Source of the DNA: CAIMUM01 sp034429715
GTDB lineage: Bacteria; Chloroflexota; Dehalococcoidia; GIF9; UBA5629
Reading direction: 5' to 3'
Assembly (NCBI GenBank): GCA_034429715.1
Contig: DAOUFR010000089.1
Location: 1 to 43,276, forward strand
Length of the DNA: 43,276 nucleotides
The notes beneath the pieces were generated by a model that saw only the letters and a program-made list of their open reading frames with translations, did no database searches and was not told the origin of the DNA. Shown one piece after another: positions 32,963-40,250 of this stretch. The position numbers and the translations under genes are program-made. Numbering within the stretch: position 1 is the stretch's first letter; each line of letters begins with the position of its first letter.

Positions 32963-34474
32963 TCAATAAGCAGAGCTCTGCTTAAATTCTGCTATGGCCT
33001 TTTTGAGTTCTGCCTCAGTTTCAGGTTTTAACACCTTGTCGGCTGCAATTTTATTGCCGATTGCGGGATGGTTATTGAGCATGAATTTATAGAATGCATT
33101 CTCGAAGGCCGAAACCTTCTCAACCGGGACATCGTCGATATATCCGTTGGTGACGGCAAACAGTATCATGACCTCGTTTTCCAGTGAAAGCGGGTCATAC
33201 TGCGGCTGTTTGAGTATCTCAATCATGCGCTTGCCGCGCTCGAGCTGTGCCAGGGTGGCTTTGTCCAGGTCCGAAGCGCCGAATTGAGCGAAAGTAGCCA
33301 GCTCGGCATATTGCGCCATGTCGAGTCTCAATTTGCCGGCCACCTGCCTCATGGCTTTGGTCTGGGCATTGCCGCCCACGCGTGACACGGAGAGACCCAC
33401 GTTAAGCGCCGGGCGGATGCCTGCGTTGAACATGTCGGTCTCGAGCAGGATCTGTCCATCGGTGATGGAGATGACATTGGTGGGAATATATGCCGACATG
33501 TCGCCGGCCTGGATTTCGATAACGGGCAGCGCTGTAAGCGAGCCTCCGCCCAGCTCGGCGGAGAGCTTGGCCGCCCTTTCAAGCAGCCTGCTGTGCAGAT
33601 AGAAAACATCGCCGGGGTAGGCTTCGCGTCCGGGAGGACGGCGCAGGATGAGCGATACCTGGCGGTAGGCCCATGCATGCTTGGAAAGGTCGTCGTATAT
33701 AATGAGGGCGTCCTTGCCCTGCTCCATGAACTCTTCACCGATTGCGCAGCCGGCGTATGCCGACAGGTATTGCATTGACGCCGGGTCGGACGATGTGGCA
33801 ACCACTACCACGGTGTGTTCCATGGCGCCGTATTTCCTCAGCGTTTCAACAGTGTTTGCAACCTTGGCCGTCTTCTGGCCGATCGCCACGTAGATGCATA
33901 TAAGGTCCTTGCCTTTCTGGGCGATGATGGCGTCGATGGCGACTGCAGATTTGCCGATGGAGCGATCGCCGATGATCAGCTCACGCTGTCCGCGCCCGAT
34001 AGGTACCAGGGCGTCGACACATTTGATACCGGTGTGTACGGAAACATTGACCGGTTGCCTGTCAACAACGTTGGGGGCGATACGTTCGACAGGCCGGGAT
34101 TTGGTGGTCTTGATGGGGCCGAGGCCGTCGAGCGGCTGGCCGAGGGTGTTAACCACGCGGCCGATGAGCTCGTTGCCTACCGGCACTTCTACCACGCGCC
34201 CGGTGCAGTGGACCTCGTCTCCTTCCTTAATATGGCTGAATTCACCAAGGATCACGGCGGCCACATTATCTTCCTCCAGGTTGAGCGCCAGTCCCATGAT
34301 GCCGTTGGGGAATGCCAGAAGTTCATTGTTCTTGGCTTTGCGCAGGCCCTGTATGCGGGCGACGCCGTCGCCGACCTCCACCACGGTTCCAACGTCTACC
34401 ATGGTGGCAGTGGCGCCGAAGCGCTCGATTTGCTCCTTGATTACCGATACTATATCTTTTTCCTGGGATTTCAA
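32963..34474 (-). CDS. atpA: ATP synthase alpha subunit
   Basis: The 503-residue noncatalytic nucleotide-binding subunit has a P-loop reading GDRSIGKSA (about 169-177), where most relatives have GDRQTGKTA, and the family signature region near HPAIGNKI. TTG 34474 is the best start: AAGGGGGTGA, nearly the full anti-Shine-Dalgarno complement, ends five nt upstream. A GTG at 34483 overlaps that ribosome binding site and is unlikely. It is 24 nt after atpH. Confidence 0.95.
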   Translation of the reverse strand: MKSQEKDIVSVIKEQIERFGATATMVDVGTVVEVGDGVARIQGLRKAKNNELLAFPNGIMGLALNLEEDNVAAVILGEFSHIKEGDEVHCTGRVVEVPVGNELIGRVVNTLGQPLDGLGPIKTTKSRPVERIAPNVVDRQPVNVSVHTGIKCVDALVPIGRGQRELIIGDRSIGKSAVAIDAIIAQKGKDLICIYVAIGQKTAKVANTVETLRKYGAMEHTVVVVATSSDPASMQYLSAYAGCAIGEEFMEQGKDALIIYDDLSKHAWAYRQVSLILRRPPGREAYPGDVFYLHSRLLERAAKLSAELGGGSLTALPVIEIQAGDMSAYIPTNVISITDGQILLETDMFNAGIRPALNVGLSVSRVGGNAQTKAMRQVAGKLRLDMAQYAELATFAQFGASDLDKATLAQLERGKRMIEILKQPQYDPLSLENEVMILFAVTNGYIDDVPVEKVSAFENAFYKFMLNNHPAIGNKIAADKVLKPETEAELKKAIAEFKQSSAY

Positions 34475-34498
34475 TCTGCTCACCCCCTTATAGGTTGT

Positions 34499-35038
34499 TT
34501 ATTTCGTAGCTTCTACAAGGTCTTTCCTCAGCAGTTCCAGCCTGTTGCGGATACTGCCGTCTATCAAAGTATCTTCAATGCGAGCTACTATGCCGCCGAG
34601 TATGGAAGGATTGACCTTGAGCTTAACGGTAACTTTCTTGCCGGTTATCTTTTCGAGCTGACCGGTTACCTTCTGTTTATCGTTTTCATCCAGCGGGACA
34701 GCAGTCGTGACCACCGCGTGCTTGATGCCGCGCTGTTCATCGACCAGGTTGTCATATTCATCGGCTATCTGTTCCGCGTTCTTTATCCTGCCTTTCAGAA
34801 TGAGCAGGTAGCACAGATTAAGGACAAGCTCATTGGACGAATTAAGCTTCTGTTTGATCAATTCCGCTTTAAGGTTGAATGAGACCTTGGGATGATCTAT
34901 CAGGTCCACAATCTCGCTGTCCTTCATCAGGTCAGCCAGCTTGCGGAGCTCCTTTTTCCATTCATCCAGGTTGTTATTCGCCTGCGCGATCTGAAAGATC
35001 GCTTGCGCGTAGCGCCTGGCAGAAATCGTTGAAATCAT
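34499..35038 (-). CDS. atpH: ATP synthase delta subunit
   Basis: The 179-residue peripheral-stalk subunit links F1 to the b dimer. The opening ISTISARRYAQAIFQIAQ and the C-terminal VNPSILGGIVARIEDTLIDGSIRNRL are the family signatures. It starts 13 nt after atpF and precedes atpA. The helical N-terminal domain (1-105) and the beta-rich C-terminal part have the expected proportions. Confidence 0.96.
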   Translation of the reverse strand: MISTISARRYAQAIFQIAQANNNLDEWKKELRKLADLMKDSEIVDLIDHPKVSFNLKAELIKQKLNSSNELVLNLCYLLILKGRIKNAEQIADEYDNLVDEQRGIKHAVVTTAVPLDENDKQKVTGQLEKITGKKVTVKLKVNPSILGGIVARIEDTLIDGSIRNRLELLRKDLVEATK

Positions 35039-35051
35039 TTATCTATCCCGC

Positions 35052-35552
35052 CTAATTCTGTTTGAACGTATTACTCTGGTCCAGTACCTCGTTGATCAGT
35101 TTGCGGTGTTTCGGTGCGTCAAGAGACTCATTGATGACTTTTTCGGCCGCCAGGATGGTGAGGTTGGAGAACTCCGATCGCAGCTCTGCGATGGATTTAT
35201 CCCGTTCGAGCTTGATCTCATCCCTGGCTTTGCTTACGATTGCGTCTGCCTCTTTGCGCGCACCTTCTTTGGCCTCTTCCTTGATCTTATCTGCTATCTG
35301 AGAGGCCTGGGTAATGATGACCTGGCCTTCTTTGCGTGCAGCTTCGACAGCAGCTTTGATCTGTTCCTCGCTGCGGCTCGTCTGCTCCTTGATCTTCTCG
35401 GCCTGTTCCAGGCTCTCCTTTATCTTGGCGGCCCGCTCGTCCAGCAGTTTAAGGACCGGCTTGTATAAGATTGCCGTGAGTAGCCCGAAGAGGACAAGGA
35501 AATTGATCAGAAATGCAACCAGCAGTTGCCAATTTATTCCGATACTTTCCAT
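35052..35552 (-). CDS. atpF: ATP synthase b subunit
   Basis: The 166-residue peripheral stalk has one N-terminal membrane helix (about 8-28, LLVAFLINFLVLFGLLTAIL) followed by a long charged coiled coil rich in Glu, Lys and Ala to about residue 155. GAGG lies five nt before ATG 35552. A single b gene is present, so it should form a homodimer. It is separated from atpE by 110 nt that contain a strong hairpin. Confidence 0.96.
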   Translation of the reverse strand: MESIGINWQLLVAFLINFLVLFGLLTAILYKPVLKLLDERAAKIKESLEQAEKIKEQTSRSEEQIKAAVEAARKEGQVIITQASQIADKIKEEAKEGARKEADAIVSKARDEIKLERDKSIAELRSEFSNLTILAAEKVINESLDAPKHRKLINEVLDQSNTFKQN

Positions 35553-35590
35553 ATTTACCTCAAAGTTCCAATCCTGTTTTTTTCTTAAAG

Positions 35591-35615
35591 GGCGCCGGCG
35601 TTTATTGCCGGCGCC
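35591..35615. other. GC-rich hairpin between atpE and atpF
   Basis: GGCGCCGGC (35591-35599) and GCCGGCGCC (35607-35615) form a perfect 9-bp stem with a 7-nt loop. It lies downstream of atpE in the operon. No T tract follows in the direction of transcription, where an A-rich run follows instead, so it is more likely to protect the atpE message 3' end than to terminate fully. Confidence 0.75.
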
Positions 35616-35662
35616 GGGAAGGACGACAATCGAATCGGTCCTTCCTCAGCAATAAACAGGAA

Positions 35663-35893
35663 TTAGACTACCATGGCGAGCAGTATGGCTATGATCAGAG
35701 CATAGATGCCGACCGCCTCCGTCAGAGCGCCGATCAGGATCATGTTGGTCAGGAGCACGCCCCTGGCTTCAGGATTGCGGCCCAGCGCCTGCATGGCGCC
35801 CAGACCGATAAGGCCAAGACCGATGCCCGGTCCAAGCATACCCAGTCCACCGGCAAGGCCAGCACCCAGCATTTTCATAGTTTCAGCGTCCAT
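35663..35893 (-). CDS. atpE: ATP synthase c subunit (rotor ring), proton type
   Basis: The 76-residue two-helix hairpin has the polar loop GRNPEARG and the ion-binding Glu in GALTEAVGIYAL on helix 2. Sodium-type rings carry Gln in helix 1 (GPGVGQG) and Ser or Thr after the Glu (ES/ET). Here these are Leu (GPGIGLG) and Ala (EA), so the ring is predicted to use protons. I chose ATG 35893 because AGGAGGG lies five nt upstream; a longer frame to 35947 would overlap the atpB end. Confidence 0.95.
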   Translation of the reverse strand: MDAETMKMLGAGLAGGLGMLGPGIGLGLIGLGAMQALGRNPEARGVLLTNMILIGALTEAVGIYALIIAILLAMVV

Positions 35894-35921
35894 TAGATCC
35901 CTCCTTTTACTTGTGTACAGA

Positions 35922-36902
35922 TTAATTGTGTTCAGCACCCTCTTCATGGTGCGAGGTTACTGCCATTACACCGAATACGAGTGTCAGGCCGGCGAAAATC
36001 ATCGCCTGCAGGAAACCGACAAGGGTCTCCAGACCATAAAACGGCACAGGTGCTATGAAAGCCACCAGGAAAGTCATGACGCCAAGCAGGATTTCTCCTG
36101 CAGTCATGTTGCCAAATAGACGGAAGGTAAAGCTGACGATCCTGATGAAATGGCTCAGTATTTCCAGCAGCCCGACATAGATATTGATGAACCCGAACGC
36201 CAGTCCACTGAGGAACGGCTTCACATTGCCTTTGAAAAGATCTCCGAAGGCCTTGCCCAGTGCGCTGAACTGGAAGAACGAGTCCACGTATTTAAGCGGG
36301 CCGATCTTGGAAAATCCGAGGTATTCGATAAATACGAAAGAAACGAGCGCGATCGAAAGTGTGAGGTTTACATCCGTATTGGCGGCACGCAGGAAGGGCA
36401 CAACAACGGTGGCTGAGTGGGACCCTTCACCGATGTGTTCAACCGGTCCCCATGTGCCCCACAGCGGCACAAGCGCCAGCAGGGCATTGGTGACAACATA
36501 CAAAAATATCGTTGTGACTATAGGGAAGAATGTGCGAACGTGTTTGGGGCCGGAAACGCCCTCGATGGTATTGTAAATGCCGTCGACGACCACCTCTGCA
36601 AAGCTCTGCAGCCTGCCGGGTATCATCTTCATCTTTCTGGTGGCAAAGAAGAATAAAAGGAAAAGCAAAACGATGGTTACCCAGGATGAGATGAGCGTAT
36701 TGGTGACTTTAAACTCGCCTATGTGGAACATCGCTTCCGAGGGAAGCACAACATGCGGCTTGCTGACCTGTAAGTCCTGCGGCACGCTGATATTGAAAAA
36801 TTTGCTGCCGAGGGGGCCCATCACAAATGAGGTCAGTAAAAGTGCCAGAAGGACTATGCCGAGGATAACCATTAACCGGCTGGAGCAACCAAGTTTACTC
36901 AC
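35922..36902 (-). CDS. atpB: ATP synthase a subunit
   Basis: The 326-residue stator channel protein has the essential Arg in FTFRLFGNMTAGEILLG (R261). An N-terminal extension with an extra helix (about 12-30) and a ~40-residue outer segment precede the conserved core. The start is GTG 36902, with AAGGAG seven nt upstream, and it overlaps the AtpZ-like gene end by 8 nt. The C-terminal tail is His/Glu-rich (HHEEGAEHN). Confidence 0.95.
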   Translation of the reverse strand: MSKLGCSSRLMVILGIVLLALLLTSFVMGPLGSKFFNISVPQDLQVSKPHVVLPSEAMFHIGEFKVTNTLISSWVTIVLLFLLFFFATRKMKMIPGRLQSFAEVVVDGIYNTIEGVSGPKHVRTFFPIVTTIFLYVVTNALLALVPLWGTWGPVEHIGEGSHSATVVVPFLRAANTDVNLTLSIALVSFVFIEYLGFSKIGPLKYVDSFFQFSALGKAFGDLFKGNVKPFLSGLAFGFINIYVGLLEILSHFIRIVSFTFRLFGNMTAGEILLGVMTFLVAFIAPVPFYGLETLVGFLQAMIFAGLTLVFGVMAVTSHHEEGAEHN

Positions 36903-37191
36903 TGTCCTGCTCCTTTATCGAGTTCTTTTTTGCATCCATCTTCTTTTGCTCGTCTATAAACTGGCGCAGCATGCGGTACAATCCGTACCCTGCCGCCGAG
37001 GTCCCAAGCACAAAGCCAATCAACGTGCATAGTGGCCTGCTGTTCAATCGCTCTGGAGCATCCAACCACAGGCCGAGGGCCGTTGGCAGTATCAAACTTA
37101 GCGCTACGTACCAACCGACATTAAAAAGAAACCATAATCCTCTGAGTAGCTGTTTTTTATCTGGTTTCAGTTCGCTGTCTTTTTTTATCAC
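36895..37191 (-). CDS. AtpZ/AtpI-like accessory membrane protein of ATP synthase
   Basis: A small two-helix protein (about 98 residues from GTG 37191; helices roughly 22-41 and 52-72) precedes atpB, where the AtpZ/AtpI assembly or Mg/Ca-transport protein usually lies. The helix 1 end GLWLDAP and the loop length fit the family. The start is uncertain. The frame is open to ATG 37236, but the first 15 codons there coincide with a strong promoter, and neither start has a Shine-Dalgarno. GTG 37191 would need a transcript beginning almost on it. The end overlaps atpB by 8 nt. Confidence 0.7.
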   Translation of the reverse strand: MIKKDSELKPDKKQLLRGLWFLFNVGWYVALSLILPTALGLWLDAPERLNSRPLCTLIGFVLGTSAAGYGLYRMLRQFIDEQKKMDAKKNSIKEQDSE

Positions 37192-37194
37192 TGC

Positions 37195-37224
37195 ATTATA
37201 ACAAGCATGTATTTTAACCGTCAA
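37195..37224 (-). promoter_or_regulatory. Main candidate promoter of the atp operon
   Basis: Minus strand: TTGACG (-35, 37219-37224) and TATAAT (-10, 37195-37200) with an extended TGT and an 18-nt spacer. A TGTTAT six nt before GTG 37191 is an alternative -10 with a 16-nt spacer. A second -10-like TATACT lies at 37253-37258. The promoter overlaps the upstream part of the AtpZ-like frame. Confidence 0.5.
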
Positions 37225-37295
37225 CGGAAAATCCATTGATTTTTGGCAACATAGTATACGCCTTAGTAACTACGCATTTTAAGAAGTGGCAGTGA

Positions 37296-37307
37296 TTACT
37301 ATAGTAA
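37296..37307. other. 12-bp perfect palindrome upstream of the atp operon
   Basis: TTACTATAGTAA is a perfect palindrome, 72-101 bp upstream of the candidate atp -35 elements. It is too AT-rich to be very significant but could bind a dimeric regulator. Nothing else recognisable lies between bfn and the atp promoter. Confidence 0.35.
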
Positions 37308-37346
37308 ATATCGGACCGGGTACTGTGTATTGCAGGCGCTCAATAA

Positions 37347-38132
37347 TCAGGACTTCTTTTTGCCGAAATCATCCAGATCAAGCGTGTTTATAAAATCGTA
37401 AATTGCCGGATATTTCATTATTTCCTGCTCGTTGACCTTTTCAGGGTTGACGGTACCGTCACCGGCCTGCCTGGGTTGAGCTGTGATTTTACCCGACTCG
37501 CCATCAAGGATGATACCGGCCTTATCGAGGACCGATTCTTCCGCGTAAATGGGCGCCGTGACCCTTACGGCCAGGGCTATAGCATCGCTGGGACGGGAGT
37601 CCAGCTTCATTTTAGTCATCAGCCACCGTTTATTGTGTTCGTCGTAGAACACTTCAAACACCCAGCCTTCCCCTCCATCGATTTCCATAAAGTGTTTTTT
37701 TCCGTCCTGCCACCTGTTCACAATAGTGGATTTAAATTCATGGCCCTGCCATACCAAAGACAATTTGGCATCCCTGTCCAGATCCTGTAGACGGCCGCGG
37801 CCCGAACGAGCCTCAAGCTCAACAACAGGGGGACCTTCAGTGAATTCAAAGACGATTTGTGCATAAAAAGTATCTGAACGCAGGTCGTTGACCACGATCT
37901 TTGATATGTTGGTTCCTGACAGCGATTTAAGGGCAAAGAAGGTATTCTTCAACAGGTCATGTGTCATGGGACGTGAAACATCAACGTTCTGCAACTTCAT
38001 GGATATGGCATCGGCCTCCGCCGGACCTATCCAGATCGGCAGATAGCGGTCGGTCTGCCTCTCCTTGAGTATAACCACGTGCTGATAGTTCATCAGGCTG
38101 ACACGTATACTGTCGATTTGCATCTCTTTCAT
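37347..38132 (-). CDS. Bifunctional nuclease family (DUF151) protein with insertion
   Basis: The 261-residue protein has the DUF151 core in two parts: residues 1-95 (LPIWIGPAEADAISM, RPMTHDLL, VVNDLRSDTFYAQIVF) and 176-208 (KLDSRPSDAIALAVRV, APIYAEESVLDKAG). The usual linker of about 15 residues is replaced by ~80 residues (97-175) containing Trp-rich strands. A C-terminal tail of ~50 residues ends in Lys. The family is linked to nuclease activity, but no active site is established. I chose ATG 38132 because AGGAGG lies six nt upstream. It has its own near-perfect promoter and sits directly upstream of the atp operon. Confidence 0.85.
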   Translation of the reverse strand: MKEMQIDSIRVSLMNYQHVVILKERQTDRYLPIWIGPAEADAISMKLQNVDVSRPMTHDLLKNTFFALKSLSGTNISKIVVNDLRSDTFYAQIVFEFTEGPPVVELEARSGRGRLQDLDRDAKLSLVWQGHEFKSTIVNRWQDGKKHFMEIDGGEGWVFEVFYDEHNKRWLMTKMKLDSRPSDAIALAVRVTAPIYAEESVLDKAGIILDGESGKITAQPRQAGDGTVNPEKVNEQEIMKYPAIYDFINTLDLDDFGKKKS

Positions 38133-38169
38133 AGGAAACCTCCTGAGCATCGTCGCTCAGTTAGGATTG

Positions 38170-38198
38170 ATTGTAACGCCAAACCCCAGTAGTGTCAA
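38170..38198 (-). promoter_or_regulatory. Near-consensus promoter of the bifunctional nuclease gene
   Basis: Minus strand: a perfect TTGACA (-35, 38193-38198), an exact 17-nt spacer and TACAAT (-10, 38170-38175). The predicted start near 38163 gives a ~30-nt leader carrying the AGGAGG Shine-Dalgarno. Read-through could also serve the atp operon. Confidence 0.75.
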
Positions 38199-38219
38199 TT
38201 ACTAAAAATACATATGCGA

Positions 38220-38235
38220 TATACAATGTTGTATA
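38220..38235. promoter_or_regulatory. Operator-like dyad between bfn and dtd
   Basis: TATACAA-TG-TTGTATA is a perfect 7-bp-arm dyad with a 2-nt centre, 22 bp upstream of the bfn -35. Its size and symmetry resemble a binding site for a dimeric repressor. No regulator gene directly adjoins it; the nearest is the Fur-family gene downstream of dtd. Confidence 0.45.
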
Positions 38236-38340
38236 CAAAAATGTCCGCTGATGCATGATCCGAAATGCCAGGTATCCGCCGTTGTTATCCGCTTCAGTAT
38301 TTAATAAAATAGTGAGGATTGCAATGAGGATTGATAGGAT

Positions 38341-38793
38341 TTGAAAGCACTTTTGCAGCGTGTAACCGGAGCAGAGGTTACGGTTGACGGTAGAGTAACC
38401 GGCCGGATAGGTCAGGGCTTTGTCATATTGCTTGGTGTGGGTGGTGACGATGGAGAGAAAGACGCGGATTACCTGGCCGATAAAATGGTCAACCTCAGGG
38501 TGTTCAGTGATGACAATAGTAAATTTAATCTGTCGGCGTTGCTGATTAAAGCAGAACTGCTGGTGATAAGCCAGTTTACGCTGCTGGCGGATACCAGCAG
38601 GGGACGCCGCCCCAGCTTCACTGAGGCTGCGCCCCCCGAGATGGCGGAAAAACTCTATAACTATTTCATCAGGCGCGCCTCGGAAACAGGCCTGAAAGTC
38701 CAGACCGGTGTATTCGGGGCACATATGCTGGTCAATATTGTTAACGACGGCCCCGTCACCATTATGCTGGACAGCAAAGACAAGCTCGCCTGA
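38341..38793 (+). CDS. dtd: D-aminoacyl-tRNA deacylase
   Basis: The 150-residue proofreading enzyme hydrolyses D-amino acids from tRNA. It begins MKALLQRVTGAEVTVDGR from TTG 38341, the canonical family N-terminus. The catalytic motifs SQFTLLADTSRGRRPSF and NIVNDGPVTIMLD follow at the expected places. Only a weak AGGA precedes the start. The promoter was not identified with confidence. The next gene (fur) begins 64 nt after the stop with its own promoter. Confidence 0.96.
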   Translation: MKALLQRVTGAEVTVDGRVTGRIGQGFVILLGVGGDDGEKDADYLADKMVNLRVFSDDNSKFNLSALLIKAELLVISQFTLLADTSRGRRPSFTEAAPPEMAEKLYNYFIRRASETGLKVQTGVFGAHMLVNIVNDGPVTIMLDSKDKLA

Positions 38794-38819
38794 CCAGCGA
38801 ACGGTAGTAAATGCAATCA

Positions 38820-38849
38820 TTGGCAATTACCATTAATTTCTGTAATAAT
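38820..38849 (+). promoter_or_regulatory. Promoter of fur-cbiMNQO with palindromic operator, predicted leaderless
   Basis: TTGGCA (-35, 38820-38825), an 18-nt spacer and AATAAT (-10, 38844-38849) with an extended TGT. Eight nt remain to ATG 38858, so the message would start within 1-3 nt of the ATG. A perfect palindrome AATAATTATT (38844-38853) covers the -10 and resembles the core of Fur/PerR-type boxes, suggesting autoregulation. Confidence 0.5.
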
Positions 38850-38857
38850 TATTGTTG

Positions 38858-39268
38858 ATGAGTTGTATACAGACATTACAGAAAAAGGGTTACCGGCTTA
38901 CACCTCAGCGCATTATGGTCGTGGATGCTCTGCACAGCGTTGATAGCCATATCAGTGCCGAGGAGATATTCTCCAAGCTCAAAGAGAAATATCCCTATGC
39001 CAATATATCCACGGTCTATCGAACTTTAGAGCTATTGAAAGAGCTGGGTCTGGCAGCGGAGATAGAGATAGGAGATGGCATTGCGCGTTACCATGCCAGG
39101 GAACACAGCAAGCACCATCATCTCATCTGCAATAAATGCGGAAATACCATTGAGCTGCCCGAGGCCGACCTGCAGCCGCTGGCAGCCTCCCTGCTGTCGA
39201 AGTACAAGTTTAAAGCTGACGTGAGACACCTGGCGATTTTCGGGCTGTGCTCGAAATGTCAGGCATAA
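38858..39268 (+). CDS. Fur-family metal-responsive repressor
   Basis: The 136-residue protein has an N-terminal winged helix (about 1-80; recognition helix ISTVYRTLELLKELGL, 50-65) and a C-terminal dimerisation domain. Structural zinc cysteines are C91-x2-C94 and C131-x2-C134. Candidate sensory ligands are H31, the H83-x3-HHH cluster (87-89) and H124. Fur, Zur, PerR and the nickel sensor Nur cannot be separated from sequence. It is followed 45 nt downstream by a cobalt/nickel importer, so control of cobalt or nickel uptake is the natural inference. ATG 38858 lies just after the predicted transcription start and has no Shine-Dalgarno. Confidence 0.9.
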   Translation: MSCIQTLQKKGYRLTPQRIMVVDALHSVDSHISAEEIFSKLKEKYPYANISTVYRTLELLKELGLAAEIEIGDGIARYHAREHSKHHHLICNKCGNTIELPEADLQPLAASLLSKYKFKADVRHLAIFGLCSKCQA

Positions 39269-39313
39269 AGCTATCAACTCACAAAGAACCGATAAAAGAT
39301 TTTAGAGGTTAAC

Positions 39314-39961
39314 ATGCATATACCGGACGGTTTTCTCAGTGCGCCTGTTGCAGCGGCAACGGGAGTGGTTGCTGTTGCGGCGATAGCTGTGGCTGTAAAG
39401 AAGACAAATGGAAAAATGGGAGAGAAGCAGGTTCCCATGATGGGAGTTCTGGCGGCCTTTATATTCGCAGCGCAGATGTTGAATTTTCCGGTAGTGGGAG
39501 GGACCTCGGGCCACTTTGTCGGTGCGGCCCTTGCCGCTGTATTGCTGGGGCCATGGGCAACCGTGCTCATCTTAAGCAGCGTGCTCGTTGTGCAATCGCT
39601 GGTCTTTCAGGACGGCGGACTGCTGGCGTTGGGCGCTAATATCACGAACATGGGATTGATTGCCGGGTTCAGCAGCTACTATATATATAAAGGTATAGAC
39701 ATTCTGTTTAAAAACGGTAAGACAGGAACTCTTATCGGCGCCGGTGTGGGAGCCTGGTTCTCCGTGGTGCTGGCTTCGCTTGCCTGCGCTGCCGAGCTAT
39801 CACTGTCAGGGACATCTCCCTGGGCCATAGCCATACCCGCCATGGGCGGTGTGCATATGCTGATCGGCGTTGGCGAAGGCCTGATCACGGTGGCGGTTCT
39901 CAGCCTGATCATGGCCACCAGAGCGGACCTCTTAAAACTGCAGGTTGCCTGGGAGGACTGA
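39314..39961 (+). CDS. cbiM: Cobalt/nickel ECF transporter S component CbiM
   Basis: The 215-residue membrane protein begins MHIPDGFLSAPVAAATG, the CbiM start in which His2 coordinates the metal. About seven helices follow, with GGTSGHFVGAALAAVLLGPWATVL and GGVHMLIGVGEGLIT as conserved His-containing helices. GAGG lies five nt before the ATG. It is the specificity component of a CbiMNQO-type importer that supplies cobalt for corrinoid synthesis or nickel for enzymes. It lies 45 nt after the Fur-family gene on the same strand. Confidence 0.95.
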   Translation: MHIPDGFLSAPVAAATGVVAVAAIAVAVKKTNGKMGEKQVPMMGVLAAFIFAAQMLNFPVVGGTSGHFVGAALAAVLLGPWATVLILSSVLVVQSLVFQDGGLLALGANITNMGLIAGFSSYYIYKGIDILFKNGKTGTLIGAGVGAWFSVVLASLACAAELSLSGTSPWAIAIPAMGGVHMLIGVGEGLITVAVLSLIMATRADLLKLQVAWED

Positions 39962-39965
39962 TAAT

Positions 39966-40250
39966 ATGAAATCGAAATGGTGGATTATCGGCCTGTCGAT
40001 CGCGCTTATATTGGCCATAATATCTCCTCTTGCCTCTAAATTCCCCGATGGACTGGACAGATTCGCCGAGGACCATGAGTTTGTCGATAAGGCAGTTGAA
40101 CCCGCTTTTACCCTGATACCGGATTATTCATTCCCCGGCGTTAGCAACGAGGCGACCGCAACGGTAATTGCCGGCGTATTGGGCACACTGATACTGTTCG
40201 GCCTGGTATTCGGCCTGGCAAGTCTTTTGAAATCCAAACATGAAGCATAG
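39966..40250 (+). CDS. cbiN: CbiN/PDGLE-domain accessory protein
   Basis: The 94-residue protein has two membrane helices (about 4-24 and 61-88) flanking a periplasmic loop that contains FPDGLDRFAEDHEFVDKAVE, the PDGLE signature of CbiN-like subunits. I chose ATG 39966 because GGGAGG precedes it by nine nt; an open frame to 39945 would overlap cbiM. It overlaps the cbiQ start by 11 nt. Confidence 0.9.
   Translation: MKSKWWIIGLSIALILAIISPLASKFPDGLDRFAEDHEFVDKAVEPAFTLIPDYSFPGVSNEATATVIAGVLGTLILFGLVFGLASLLKSKHEA

Noticed and set aside
33815..34882. 355-codon open frame on the plus strand
   Set aside because: It lies entirely antisense to atpA and atpH, which are full-length and conserved. Long antisense frames are expected from the third-position bias of such genes.
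38161..38826. 221-codon open frame on the minus strand
   Set aside because: It is antisense to dtd, an unambiguous conserved gene, and spans the bfn promoter. No family resemblance.
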